Positions 44,347 through 52,471 of a DNA stretch of 64,000 nt are shown here, piece by piece. Within the stretch, counting starts at the first letter, position 1. Every line of letters starts with the position of its first letter. A program made the position numbers and the translations under genes. The stretch spans positions 2,305,001-2,369,000 of the forward strand of contig NZ_AP026560.1 in assembly GCF_025997855.1 (NCBI RefSeq), in the 5' to 3' direction. A model generated the notes under the pieces. It did not search any database. It was not told the DNA's origin and worked only from the letters and a program-made list of their open reading frames with translations. This DNA comes from Deinococcus aetherius (GTDB lineage: Bacteria > Deinococcota > Deinococci > Deinococcales > Deinococcaceae).

Positions 44347-44431
44347 GGAGCGTTTCGGGAGGACGCGTGCCTGGGGTGGAGGTTCGCGGGGTGGGGAAAA
44401 GCGAAACGCCGCACGACCCCCAACCAGATGC

Positions 44432-46093
44432 CTACGGCGTGACCGTCGTGTACTCCGCCCCGTTCTGCCGGATCACGAACACGGCGTCGCCCGTGACCTG
44501 GATGTCGCGCTGCTCGGCGGTGGCGCCTGCGAGCTGGCCGCCGTCTGTGGCAGCCAGGATCTCGCGTTCCCCGTTCGAGTCGCGCACGGCGATGGTGTAC
44601 GTCCCGGCCGGGAGGTCGCTGGGGAAGACGTACCGGAAGTTCACGGTACGTTCCTCCCCGCCGGTGGCGTTCCCCTCGGGCGTCGGCAGCGGGGTGGCGG
44701 GGATGTTCTCGGGCGCGAGCGGTTCGGCGTTGGCCTGCCCGGCGTCCGTTCCGGCGGGAGGCGTGGTGGGCTCGCCCGGCACTGCCTCGGGCGTGTCGGG
44801 GGTCTCGGGGGTGGGGGGCTGCGGGGGCAGGGGGAGGCTTCCCGCCGGGCGGCTGGGGGTACTGTACCGGGCGACGGCGACCGTCAGGGTGACCGGGCTG
44901 CCCACCGGGACGCGCACGTAGGGGGCGGGTTTTTGCTCCAGCACGGTGTTCTCGGGGGCGTCGCTCGCGCGCTCCACCACCCGGTTGACGACCAGCCCGG
45001 CCGCGCGGGCGTGCTCGCGGGCGGCCTGGTACGGGAGCCCGGTCAGGTCGGCGATCCAGGTGTCCTGGCCGCGCACGCCGGTCGAGACGAGAATCTGGAC
45101 AGGCTGCCCGCGTTGCAGGTTCGCGCCCGACTCGGGCACCTGGGCGACGATGCGGCCCTCCGGCGTGTTCGTCAGGGTGCCGTCCACCCGGTACACCTGC
45201 CCCAGGGTCAGGGACGAGTCCCGCAGCGCGGCTCGGGCCTGCGCGACCGTGAGTTCCTCCAGACGCGGCACGCTCAGGCTGGGCGGGTTGTTCACCGTCA
45301 GGGTGACCAGGCGCCCCACCGGAAGCTGGGTGCCCGCCGCCGGGTCCTGGCGGATTACCGCGCCGATGGGCACGTTGTTCGCGTCACCCAGGGTGTACTC
45401 CACCCGGAAGCCCGCCCCGGTCAGGCTCTCGGCGGCGGCCTGCGCCCCCTTACCCGCCACCGCCACCACCTCGCGCACGGGGGGGTTGAGGTAGATCTGC
45501 GCCGCCTGGGCCCCCAGGTACACCGCCCCGCCCAGCAGCAGCAGCCCCGGCACGAAGGCCAGCCACGCGTCGGGCTGCCGCTCACGTTTGCGCCGTATCT
45601 TTCCCCCGTTCAGAGCAGCAAGGGCCGCCTCGCTCAGCCGGACGACCTCCTCGGGAGAGCGGCCCCCCGGCGCGGGACGCAGGTACGCCACACGGGGCTC
45701 GCGCCCGTCGATCACCACGTCCGCGTCAGGCAGGGCGTACCCGTGCTCGGCGAGGCGGGCGGCGAGGGCGCGCACGGCGTCGAGCGTCTCCTCCTGCTTC
45801 TTGGGCTGGGTGGCGAACTCGGAAAGGGGCATCCCCGCCACCGGTTGCCACACCGCGTAATACGCGCCGGGCCGGGCGACCACGTCGGTCAGCCCCGCCG
45901 GTTCGATGGCGCGCAGGGCCGAGCGGTAGGCGTGGAAGCCCTGGCGGCCCTCGGGGGTGGACACCTCGAACCACGCCAGGCGCCGGGTCACACCCTCCCC
46001 CGAGCGCACCTCGCTGAGGGTCACGTTGCCCTCCCGCCCGAGTTCGCGGACGACCTCGTACTTCCCGTCGATGACCCCTGCCTGTGCCGTCAT
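44432..46093 (-). CDS. PASTA-domain membrane protein with degenerate kinase-like N-terminus
   Basis: 553 residues. N-terminal 165 residues mimic a Ser/Thr kinase (YEVVRELGREGNVTLSEVRS, then HGYALPDADVVIDGREP where HRDLKPxNIL would be), but HRD, DFG and the glycine loop are missing. One TM helix at about 177-199 (WLAFVPGLLLLGGAVYLGAQ), then three extracellular PASTA repeats (about 203-267, 268-336, 341-405). A Pro/Thr-rich linker and a C-terminal beta domain (VNFRYVFPSDLPAGTYTIAV) follow. It is probably a peptidoglycan sensor or scaffold without kinase activity. A TATCCT box lies 9 bases before the ATG. Confidence 0.85.
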   Translation of the reverse strand: MTAQAGVIDGKYEVVRELGREGNVTLSEVRSGEGVTRRLAWFEVSTPEGRQGFHAYRSALRAIEPAGLTDVVARPGAYYAVWQPVAGMPLSEFATQPKKQEETLDAVRALAARLAEHGYALPDADVVIDGREPRVAYLRPAPGGRSPEEVVRLSEAALAALNGGKIRRKRERQPDAWLAFVPGLLLLGGAVYLGAQAAQIYLNPPVREVVAVAGKGAQAAAESLTGAGFRVEYTLGDANNVPIGAVIRQDPAAGTQLPVGRLVTLTVNNPPSLSVPRLEELTVAQARAALRDSSLTLGQVYRVDGTLTNTPEGRIVAQVPESGANLQRGQPVQILVSTGVRGQDTWIADLTGLPYQAAREHARAAGLVVNRVVERASDAPENTVLEQKPAPYVRVPVGSPVTLTVAVARYSTPSRPAGSLPLPPQPPTPETPDTPEAVPGEPTTPPAGTDAGQANAEPLAPENIPATPLPTPEGNATGGEERTVNFRYVFPSDLPAGTYTIAVRDSNGEREILAATDGGQLAGATAEQRDIQVTGDAVFVIRQNGAEYTTVTP

Positions 46094-46181
46094 TCGCCGC
46101 CCAGGATAGCGCGGCCGGGTGAGGGTGGGGTGGCGGGGGAGCCGTCAGCGGTCACCCGTCAGCTTTCAGGGCACCCTCAGC

Positions 46182-46187
46182 TACCGT
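46182..46187 (+). promoter_or_regulatory. -10 element (TACCGT), leaderless
   Basis: TACCGT is 6 bases before the ATG at 46194. Just upstream (46138-46170) lies a short GTCAGC-type degenerate repeat. Confidence 0.5.
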
Positions 46188-46193
46188 GGCCGC

Positions 46194-46511
46194 ATGCGAC
46201 CTCAACAAGACCAAGACACGACCTGGCGGGAGTCGTTGGCGACCTGGCGCAAGTGGAAGTACCCGCCCTGCCCGTCCAGCGTGAGGAACGTGGACCTCAT
46301 GATGCTGGACGCGGATACCGCCGGGCTGCTCCTACGACTTTCCCGGAGCGAGGGTGCCGCAGACGCCCTGACTCTCCATCTGTTGCGAGAAAGCCAGGGG
46401 AGGCTCGCCGGGGTGGTCCGGGGATTATCAGGCGAGTGCCGCGACTATTTCGAGGAGTTGGGGGACCTCGTTCTCCTGGCGCTCGAACACGCCCGGGCAG
46501 GGCTTCTCTGA
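46194..46511 (+). CDS. Hypothetical protein, 105 aa
   Basis: ATG 46194 (MRPQQDQDTTWRESLATWRK). Predicted mostly helical and soluble; WKYPPCPSSVRNVDLMMLDADTAG is followed by two long helices. No known domain is recognised. The third-position GC is that of a native gene. Converges with azlD. Confidence 0.65.
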   Translation: MRPQQDQDTTWRESLATWRKWKYPPCPSSVRNVDLMMLDADTAGLLLRLSRSEGAADALTLHLLRESQGRLAGVVRGLSGECRDYFEELGDLVLLALEHARAGLL

Positions 46512-46517
46512 CCTCAC

Positions 46518-46814
46518 TCACAACCCCGCCAGCCGCGCCGCCCAGTACGCCGCGAAGCCGCCCAGGATGCCCAGGGCGAGGTGGCGGGTGCGCCACATCA
46601 GCAGGCCGCCAACCGCGCAGCCCACCAGGCGGCGGGGCCACTCCGGGCTGCCGAGCACGTCGGGGACGATCAGGGCCGCGAAGACGCTGACGGGCACGAA
46701 GCGCAGGAAGGCCAGCCAGAAGGGCGGGAGCCGCAGGCGGCCCAGGCTGAGGCCGAGCAGCCGCGCCGGGTACGTGACGGCCCACATCAGCAGGATGACG
46801 ACCGGGACGCTCAC
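46518..46814 (-). CDS. azlD: AzlD-type branched-chain amino acid transport subunit
   Basis: 98 residues from GTG 46814, overlapping the azlC stop (GTGA). Three to four hydrophobic helices: VVILLMWAVTYPARLLGL, WLAFLRFVPVSVFAALIVPD and GILGGFAAYWAARLAGL. AzlCD export branched-chain amino acids or analogues; this is the small subunit. Confidence 0.88.
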   Translation of the reverse strand: MSVPVVILLMWAVTYPARLLGLSLGRLRLPPFWLAFLRFVPVSVFAALIVPDVLGSPEWPRRLVGCAVGGLLMWRTRHLALGILGGFAAYWAARLAGL

Positions 46815-47545
46815 GCGCCCTCCCCCGCCTCGCCGCCTTCCCGGGCCGTTCGGGTGGTCAACAGGGCGCCGAGCAGGGCCCCGCCCACCCCGGCGAGCAG
46901 CACGACCAATCCGCCCGGCAGCACGCGGGACAGGCCCCACGCCCCCAGACCGGACAGGAGCGCGACGAGCACGGTCACCCGGTCACGCAGCATCGGCACC
47001 AGCAGGCCGAGGAAGGCGAGCGGGAAGACCACCCCCACACCGAGGGCGGCGGGGTCGGGGAGGACCGCGCCTGCGAGCGCCCCGGCGAGGGTGGCCGCGT
47101 TCCACACGACGTACAGGCTGAGTTCCGCGCCGAGCAGGAAGGCGAAGGTCAATCCCCCCGGCTCCTGCGGCCCGCGCACGACCGCCACCCCGTACGCCTC
47201 GTCGGTGAGGAACTGGGCGGCCATCAGCCGCTCCCCCCGCCCCAGGGGAAGCTGCCGCGCGAGGCTCAGGCCGTACAGCACATGCCGGGCATTGAGCAGG
47301 AAGGTGGTCGCCACGATGCCCCAGCCGGAGGCCCCCGCCCCGAACAGCCCCGCCGCCGCGAACTGCGACGCCCCCGCAAACACCGTCAGGCTGAGCAGTT
47401 GCGTCTCCCAGACCGTCAACCCCGCCGCCCGCGCCGTGACGGCGTAGGCGACCGCGAAGGGAATGATGCCGAGCCACAGCGGTGCCAGCGCCCGGAAGCC
47501 GCGCCAGAAGGCGGGGAAGAAGGAAGGAGCAGAGGCAGACACCAT
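46811..47545 (-). CDS. azlC: AzlC-type branched-chain amino acid exporter
   Basis: 244 residues from ATG 47545. Family signatures: PLWLGIIPFAVAYAVTAR, the SLTVFAGASQFAAAGLFGAG motif, FLLNARHVLYGLSLARQL and QFLTDEAYGVAVV. Six to eight helices. Forms a pair with azlD; leaderless. Confidence 0.92.
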   Translation of the reverse strand: MVSASAPSFFPAFWRGFRALAPLWLGIIPFAVAYAVTARAAGLTVWETQLLSLTVFAGASQFAAAGLFGAGASGWGIVATTFLLNARHVLYGLSLARQLPLGRGERLMAAQFLTDEAYGVAVVRGPQEPGGLTFAFLLGAELSLYVVWNAATLAGALAGAVLPDPAALGVGVVFPLAFLGLLVPMLRDRVTVLVALLSGLGAWGLSRVLPGGLVVLLAGVGGALLGALLTTRTAREGGEAGEGA

Positions 47546-47552
47546 GCGGGCG

Positions 47553-47558
47553 AGCTTA
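47553..47558 (-). promoter_or_regulatory. -10 element (TAAGCT), leaderless azlC
   Basis: Minus-strand TAAGCT is 7 bases before the ATG at 47545. Confidence 0.55.
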
Positions 47559-47602
47559 GCGGGGCGGCGGAAGGGCTGTCTTGAACAATCCTGCTCCCTG
47601 GG

Positions 47603-48409
47603 CTAGCGGCCCCGGCGGTACGTTCCGGGCGGCACCCCCACCACCCGCTTGAACACCCGGGTCAGGTGGGCCTGATCGGCAAAACCCGCGCGCAGGGCGG
47701 CGTCGGCAGGAGCTTCGCCCGCATCGAGCAGCTTGCGCGCGAGGCGAACGCGGGCCGCCATCTGATAGGTGTGCGGCGGGACGCCCAGCGCCGCGCGGAA
47801 GGACCGGGCGAGGTGCGCGGGACTCAGGCCCACCCGCGCGGCGAGCCCGCTGAGCGTGACGGCGGTCTCGGGATGGGCGTCGAGGTAAGCGCGGGCCTCC
47901 CGCACCGCGTCCGGGGCGAGGATGGAAGGGAGGGGGCGGGGCCGGGTGTCGGCGTGCCGCGCGGCGAGGTGCCCCAGCGCCTCCCGCAGGAGCGTCTCGC
48001 GGGCCAGCGGGGAGGCGCCGGGCGAGGTCAGGGCGGCGTGGGCGCGGCGGACGCGGGCGGCGAGGTCCGGATCGTGCAGGCTGGCGGCCCCGAAGCCCAC
48101 CGCTCCCGCCACGCCCGCCTCCGTCAGCCAGCCCTCGCCCAGGTACAGCACCCGGTAGGCCCACCCCTGGGGCCCGGCGGCCTCCCCGGTGTGGACCTCG
48201 CCGGGCGGGACCACGACCACGCTCCCCGCCGGGGCGACCACCCGCCCACCGCGAAACCGAAAGCTCTCGGCCCCGCCCTCGATCACCCCCAGCACCAGCG
48301 CCTCGTGCGTGTGCGGCAGGAAGCGGTGGGTGATGTAGCGGGCCGTCAGCGTCTCCACGCCCGGCAATTCCCGGGGGCGCGTGAAGGTGGCGGTCTCGTC
48401 CGCCCTCAC
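47603..48409 (-). CDS. AraC-family regulator with cupin sensor
   Basis: 268 residues from GTG 48409, overlapping the dehydrogenase stop (GTGA). N-terminal cupin-like AraC ligand domain (HRFLPHTHEALVLGVIEGG, VVVVPPGEVHTGEA), then two helix-turn-helix motifs at the C-terminus (VTLSGLAARVGLSPAHLARS, ALRAGFADQAHLTRVFKR, ending GVPPGTYRR). It is last in a run permease-dehydrogenase-regulator and could also control azlCD. Confidence 0.9.
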   Translation of the reverse strand: MRADETATFTRPRELPGVETLTARYITHRFLPHTHEALVLGVIEGGAESFRFRGGRVVAPAGSVVVVPPGEVHTGEAAGPQGWAYRVLYLGEGWLTEAGVAGAVGFGAASLHDPDLAARVRRAHAALTSPGASPLARETLLREALGHLAARHADTRPRPLPSILAPDAVREARAYLDAHPETAVTLSGLAARVGLSPAHLARSFRAALGVPPHTYQMAARVRLARKLLDAGEAPADAALRAGFADQAHLTRVFKRVVGVPPGTYRRGR

Positions 48410-49317
48410 CCCCCACCCCTCCAGTCCACGACGGGGGAGACGGGGCGCGGCAGGCCCCGCAGCCCCTCGAAGACGTCGGGCAGGTCCTCGGGCGTGACGG
48501 TCACCTCGAAAAGCCGTGCGAGCACCGGATCGGCGTGCCCCCACAACCAGCGGGCGTAGGCCGGGTAATCCTGGCCGTCGCTCGACGCCGTGACGGTCAG
48601 CTCGCGGGTGTGGAAGGCGGGGGGCAGTGTCAGCGCCCCCCAGTTCCCGTCCGAGAGGACGCAAACGCGCCCGCCGGGTCGCAGGTGGGCGAGCAGTTCC
48701 GCGAAGGCCTGCGGGGAGGCGCTGCACTCGAAGCCCACGTCGAAGTCGTCGCGGCCCACGTGACCGGGCGGCACCACCTCCCGTGCCCCGAAGGCCACGG
48801 CTAACTCACGCCGCGCCGGGTCCGGTTCGGTCACGGTGACATCGGAGATGCCCCGCCGCGTCAGGTTGAAGACGGTGAGCAGCCCCAGCAGGCCCGCTCC
48901 AGCGACCAGGACGCGCTCACCGGAGCCAGGGGCGACCCTGCGGATGCCCTTGTGCGTCTCCTCCCCGAGGATCGCGGCGAGGGCCACCCGGTCGGGCACC
49001 GGGTCGGGAACGGGCAGGGCAGTCTCGACCCGGTGAACACCGCCGCCCACGTGGCCCAGCGTGGTGACGACCCGCGTGCCGGGCGCAAGGTTCACCCCCT
49101 CCCCTGCCGCCTCGACCAGCCCGAGCGTCTGGTAGCCGAGCGGGCACGGGTAGGACCAGCCGGGCAGGTGGCCCTCCACCACGCCGAGTTCCGACCCCAC
49201 GCTCACGGCGCTCAGGTGGGTGCGGACGCGGACCTCGCCGGGACCGGGCGGAGGCAGGGTCACCTCCTCCCAGACAAAAGCGCGCGGCGCGGCCAGGGTC
49301 AGGCGGCGAACCCGCAT
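48406..49317 (-). CDS. Zinc-type alcohol dehydrogenase-like (MDR) protein
   Basis: 303 residues from ATG 49317, overlapping the permease stop (TGATG). GroES-like N-terminal half (LPPPGPGEVRVRTHLSAVSV) and Rossmann half (ERVLVAGAGLLGLLTVFNLT). The catalytic-zinc Cys after the first strand is absent (SVGSELGVVEG), as in MDR members that act on other substrates. Product unknown. Confidence 0.82.
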   Translation of the reverse strand: MRVRRLTLAAPRAFVWEEVTLPPPGPGEVRVRTHLSAVSVGSELGVVEGHLPGWSYPCPLGYQTLGLVEAAGEGVNLAPGTRVVTTLGHVGGGVHRVETALPVPDPVPDRVALAAILGEETHKGIRRVAPGSGERVLVAGAGLLGLLTVFNLTRRGISDVTVTEPDPARRELAVAFGAREVVPPGHVGRDDFDVGFECSASPQAFAELLAHLRPGGRVCVLSDGNWGALTLPPAFHTRELTVTASSDGQDYPAYARWLWGHADPVLARLFEVTVTPEDLPDVFEGLRGLPRPVSPVVDWRGGG

Positions 49318-50012
49318 CAGATCACCCGCCGGGCGGGAAGCGTCTGCCCCCGGCTCAGCCGCCGCTCCAGGGCGCGCACGAGGCGGGTCAGCGCGAAGGT
49401 GAGGACGAAGTACACGGCGGCGAGCACCGCGTAGACCTCGAACTGGCGGTAGGTCACGCCCGTGATGTACTTGCCCTGCGCGAAGAGTTCCTGCAAGGTG
49501 ACGGCGCTGGCGAGGCTGCTCCCCAGGATCAGGCTGACGAACTCGTTGCCGAGCGCGGGGAGCGCCACCCGCCACGCCTGCGGGAGGATCACGAAGCGTA
49601 GGGCCTGCGCCCGGCTCAGCCCCAGACTCCGAGCCGCCTCGACCTGCCCGTGCGGCACGCTCGTGAGTCCCCCGCGCACGATCTCGCTCGTGTACGCCGC
49701 CGAGTACAGGCCCAGCGCGATCACCGCCGCCGGAAAACCTTCCAACGTGATCCCGAGCGCGGGCAGCCCGTAGTACACGACGCTGAGAAGGACGATCAGG
49801 GGAATGCCGCGCACGACCTCCACGTAGGCGCTGCCGAACGTGCCCAGCACCGGCAGCCGGAACACCCGCGCCACCCCCAGCGCCGTGCCCAGCACCACCG
49901 ACACGCCGAGCGCACACAGGCTCACGGCGAGCGTGAGGCCCAGGCCGGAGAGCAGGAGCGCCGGATAGTCCCCCGCCAGAATGGTGCGGAAGCCGGTGAG
50001 GAGGTCGGCCAT
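49317..50012 (-). CDS. Amino-acid ABC transporter permease
   Basis: 231 residues from ATG 50012 (MADLLTGFRTILAGDYPALL). Five helices, HisMQ/GlnP type: SGLGLTLAVSLCALGVSVVLG, YVEVVRGIPLIVLL and the EAA loop VEAARSLGLSRAQALRFVILP. The matching binding protein is at 50532-51293 on the same strand, separated by an opposing GNAT gene. No ATPase gene is in the window for this system. Confidence 0.92.
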   Translation of the reverse strand: MADLLTGFRTILAGDYPALLLSGLGLTLAVSLCALGVSVVLGTALGVARVFRLPVLGTFGSAYVEVVRGIPLIVLLSVVYYGLPALGITLEGFPAAVIALGLYSAAYTSEIVRGGLTSVPHGQVEAARSLGLSRAQALRFVILPQAWRVALPALGNEFVSLILGSSLASAVTLQELFAQGKYITGVTYRQFEVYAVLAAVYFVLTFALTRLVRALERRLSRGQTLPARRVI

Positions 50013-50020
50013 GCGGGGCC

Positions 50021-50026
50021 AGTGTA
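50021..50026 (-). promoter_or_regulatory. -10 element (TACACT), leaderless permease gene
   Basis: Minus-strand TACACT is 8 bases before the ATG at 50012. Confidence 0.55.
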
Positions 50027-50074
50027 GACGGTCGGCCTGGGCGACCACGCACCCGGGGCCGTGACCGTGCTCCT

Positions 50075-50503
50075 ATGACCACACCCTTGCACCTCGTTCT
50101 CAACGACCCACAGGTATCCGCCGTCGCCCTCACCGCCCTGTGCACCGCTGTGGGCTGGAACGTGGATGGTCGCAGGAGCCCCGAGCAGACGGCGCGGATG
50201 CTCTCACGGACCCTCGCCTTCGTCTGTGCCTACCAGGAAGGGCGGCTCGTGGGCTTTGGGCGCGCCTCGGGAGACGTTTACGGTGCCCAACTCCTCGACC
50301 TGATCACCCGTCCTGACTGGCAGCGGCAGGGCGTCGGCACGGCGGTGATGGGGGCCCTGCTTACGCATCTACGCGGCGAGGCGCTGGGGCTCAGCCTGAT
50401 CGACGGCACCGGGCGCCCCGGCTTCTACGAACGCTTCGGCTTCCGGGCGGCGAACCCGGAGACGAACCGGTTGATGTACCTGCAATCGGGGCACGAGAAG
50501 TAA
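50075..50503 (+). CDS. GNAT-family acetyltransferase
   Basis: 142 residues from ATG 50075. Acetyl-CoA site in DLITRPDWQRQGVGTAVMGA (Q-x-x-G-V/I-G) and a C-terminal PGFYERFGFRA. The substrate is unknown. The gene sits opposed between the ABC permease and its binding protein. Confidence 0.88.
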   Translation: MTTPLHLVLNDPQVSAVALTALCTAVGWNVDGRRSPEQTARMLSRTLAFVCAYQEGRLVGFGRASGDVYGAQLLDLITRPDWQRQGVGTAVMGALLTHLRGEALGLSLIDGTGRPGFYERFGFRAANPETNRLMYLQSGHEK

Positions 50504-50531
50504 CGTCCTTTTCCCCGCACCCACCCTCGGC

Positions 50532-51293
50532 CTACTTCTGCACGATCCACCTGTTCAGCAGCTTCTGATATTCCCCGCTCGACCGCAGCCGCGCCAGCGT
50601 CCGGTTCGCGGCGGCGGCGAGGTCGCTGCCCCTGGCGAAGACCATGCCGTAGTCCTCGGCGGCGAGGTCCTTCCCGGCCTGCGCGTACTGGCCCGGCAGC
50701 CGTTTTTGCAGGTCGGCGACGGTGGGCGCGTCTCCGATCAGGGCGGCGATGCGGCCCGCCTTAACGTCGGCGAGCCCGGCGGCGAAGTCGTCGTAGACCT
50801 TGATGGTCGCGCCCCTGGGCTTCAGTACGTCGCCCGCCACGTACTGCCCGGTCGTGTTCGCCTGCACCCCAATCGTCTTGCCCTTCACGTCGCCAGGCCA
50901 GGAGAACTTGCCGGGATTACCGCCCCGCACGATGAAGACCTGCGCGCTGCGGTAGTAGGGCGCGCTGAAACTGACGACCTTCGCCCGCTCGGGGGTGATC
51001 GTGATGCCGCTCATCGCCATGTCCACTCGACCCGACGTGACCGCCTGGGGCATCAGGGCGCCGAAGCCCACGGGGCGCACCTCCAGCCGCACCCCCAGGT
51101 CGGCGGCGAGGGCGCGGGCGATGTCGATGTCGAAGCCCTGCACCTCCCCGCCGGGCCCCTTGAACTCGAAGGGGGCGAAGGTGGGGTCGGTGCCCAGGAC
51201 GAGGACGCCCTTCTTCTTCACCTCGGCGACGGTGGCGGCGAGCGAGGCGGAGGACAGGACCAGGGCCGACAGGACGAGGAGGGCGCGCGGCAT
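50532..51293 (-). CDS. Amino-acid ABC transporter substrate-binding protein
   Basis: 253 residues from ATG 51293. Signal peptide MPRALLVLSALVLSSASLAA, then VLVLGTDPTFAPFEFKGPGG and GFDIDIARALAADLG, the family 3 signature. IPLP-type hinge regions follow (VQANTTGQYVAGD, KAGRIAALIGDAPTV). It binds polar amino acids. It likely feeds the permease at 49317-50012. Confidence 0.93.
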   Translation of the reverse strand: MPRALLVLSALVLSSASLAATVAEVKKKGVLVLGTDPTFAPFEFKGPGGEVQGFDIDIARALAADLGVRLEVRPVGFGALMPQAVTSGRVDMAMSGITITPERAKVVSFSAPYYRSAQVFIVRGGNPGKFSWPGDVKGKTIGVQANTTGQYVAGDVLKPRGATIKVYDDFAAGLADVKAGRIAALIGDAPTVADLQKRLPGQYAQAGKDLAAEDYGMVFARGSDLAAAANRTLARLRSSGEYQKLLNRWIVQK

Positions 51294-51299
51294 GGGACC

Positions 51300-51305
51300 A
51301 GCATA
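51300..51305 (-). promoter_or_regulatory. -10 element (TATGCT), leaderless binding-protein gene
   Basis: Minus-strand TATGCT is 6 bases before the ATG at 51293. Confidence 0.6.
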
Positions 51306-51328
51306 GGCGAGCACAGGCGAGCGGCGGG

Positions 51329-51334
51329 TAGACT
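51329..51334 (+). promoter_or_regulatory. -10 element (TAGACT), leaderless
   Basis: TAGACT is 7 bases before the ATG at 51342 and would drive the four-gene run 51342-54018. Confidence 0.65.
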
Positions 51335-51341
51335 CCTCCGT

Positions 51342-51791
51342 ATGAACTGGCCCGCCCCCGCCGACTTCGTGCACGGGGAGCCTCTGCCACCGCCCGGCGA
51401 GTGGGGCAGGGCGGGGCTGGTGATGGTCTTCAACCTGGAATGCGCCGCCTGCGTCTCGCGCGGTCTTCCCTTTCTCAAGAGGCTGCACACCGAGTTCGGC
51501 CACCGGGTGGAGTTGATGGCGCTGCACACCAGCCGGGGCCACCGTCTCCTTCCGCGAGAGGACGTGGAGCCGACCGTCACACGCTTTGCGCGGGACTTCG
51601 CCCGGTTGCCCTTTCCCGTCGCCCTCGACGTGAGCGGTGACCTCGCCCGAGCGTGGGGAACGGAGGGCACCCCCCACTGGTTCGCCTTCGCCCCGAACGG
51701 CGAACTCGTCCGCAGCGTGTACGGCAGCCAGGAGAACGCGCAGACGCGGCTGGCCTACCTGCTCGAAGAACTGGCGGAGAGGGAGGCGTAG
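51342..51791 (+). CDS. Thioredoxin-like (TlpA/redoxin) protein
   Basis: 149 residues, cytosolic. Redox motif CAAC at Cys34-Cys37 (VFNLECAACVSRG), then FLKRLHTEFGHRVELMALHT and a cis-Pro segment WGTEGTPHWFAF. It is probably a thiol-disulfide protein; the CAAC form is less common than CxPC. First gene of a run with the ADP-ribosyl genes (7-base gap to the next). Confidence 0.8.
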   Translation: MNWPAPADFVHGEPLPPPGEWGRAGLVMVFNLECAACVSRGLPFLKRLHTEFGHRVELMALHTSRGHRLLPREDVEPTVTRFARDFARLPFPVALDVSGDLARAWGTEGTPHWFAFAPNGELVRSVYGSQENAQTRLAYLLEELAEREA

Positions 51792-51798
51792 CCCGAAC

Positions 51799-52467
51799 GT
51801 GCGCCCCTGGATGCTCGAAGCCCCGCCCCTCGACCTGCCGGGAGGGGCCGTACCAGCCTTTCGCGCGGCCTTAGACGAACGGGACTCCTCGCGGCTCCCC
51901 GGAGACGTGCCCCGCTGGGCCTTTCTCGCGTGGCTGGCCGGGGAGGGCTGGCTCCTGCACGGCTCGGCACGGGGCGACCTCACCCTCTTCGAGCCCCGCA
52001 CGCCGCACGACCTCGGCCCGGACGAGTTCAGCAAGCGCACGGGCGTCTTCGCCGCGTCGGACGGGCTGTGGGCGATGATGTACGCCCTGCTCGACCGAAA
52101 CCGCGTGGCCGGGATGTTGAACACGGCGGTGCAGGTGCAGGAGGCCGATGGCGGCTGGTCCCCCATGCGTTACTTCCTCTCCCTCGCGCCGCGCGACCCG
52201 GCGGTCAAGGATGGGCGCGCACTCCTCTCCCCCGGTTTCGTCTACGTGTTGCCCGAAGGCGGCTTCGAGCCCATGCCCGCCTACGAGTGGCCCGGACTCG
52301 GCGAGGTGCGGGAGCCGCACTGGGTCAACCCGGCCCCGGTTCGGCCCGTGCTCGCCGTGCCCGTCACGCCCGCTCACTTCCCGCTGCCCGTCCGCACCCA
52401 CGACGCCGCGCGGGTGGACGCCCTCTCGCGGACCGACCCCTGGGGCTTTCCCTGGCTGGAAGAATGA
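51799..52467 (+). CDS. ADP-ribosyltransferase-like protein (predicted)
   Basis: 222 residues from GTG 51799 (ATG 51811 is an alternative). The order of segments recalls the ART fold: WLLHGSARGDLTLFEP (motif I His54), TGVFAASDGLWAMMYALLDR at 81-100 (motif II with Ser87-Asp88 and Tyr95), GFVYVLPEGGFEP at 146-158 and an EW..LGEVREP stretch (Glu172), which could carry the motif III acid. This is pattern reading, not a profile match. The direct neighbour is an ADP-ribosylglycohydrolase, which fits a writer/eraser pair. Confidence 0.5.
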   Translation: MRPWMLEAPPLDLPGGAVPAFRAALDERDSSRLPGDVPRWAFLAWLAGEGWLLHGSARGDLTLFEPRTPHDLGPDEFSKRTGVFAASDGLWAMMYALLDRNRVAGMLNTAVQVQEADGGWSPMRYFLSLAPRDPAVKDGRALLSPGFVYVLPEGGFEPMPAYEWPGLGEVREPHWVNPAPVRPVLAVPVTPAHFPLPVRTHDAARVDALSRTDPWGFPWLEE

Positions 52468-52471
52468 GGGC

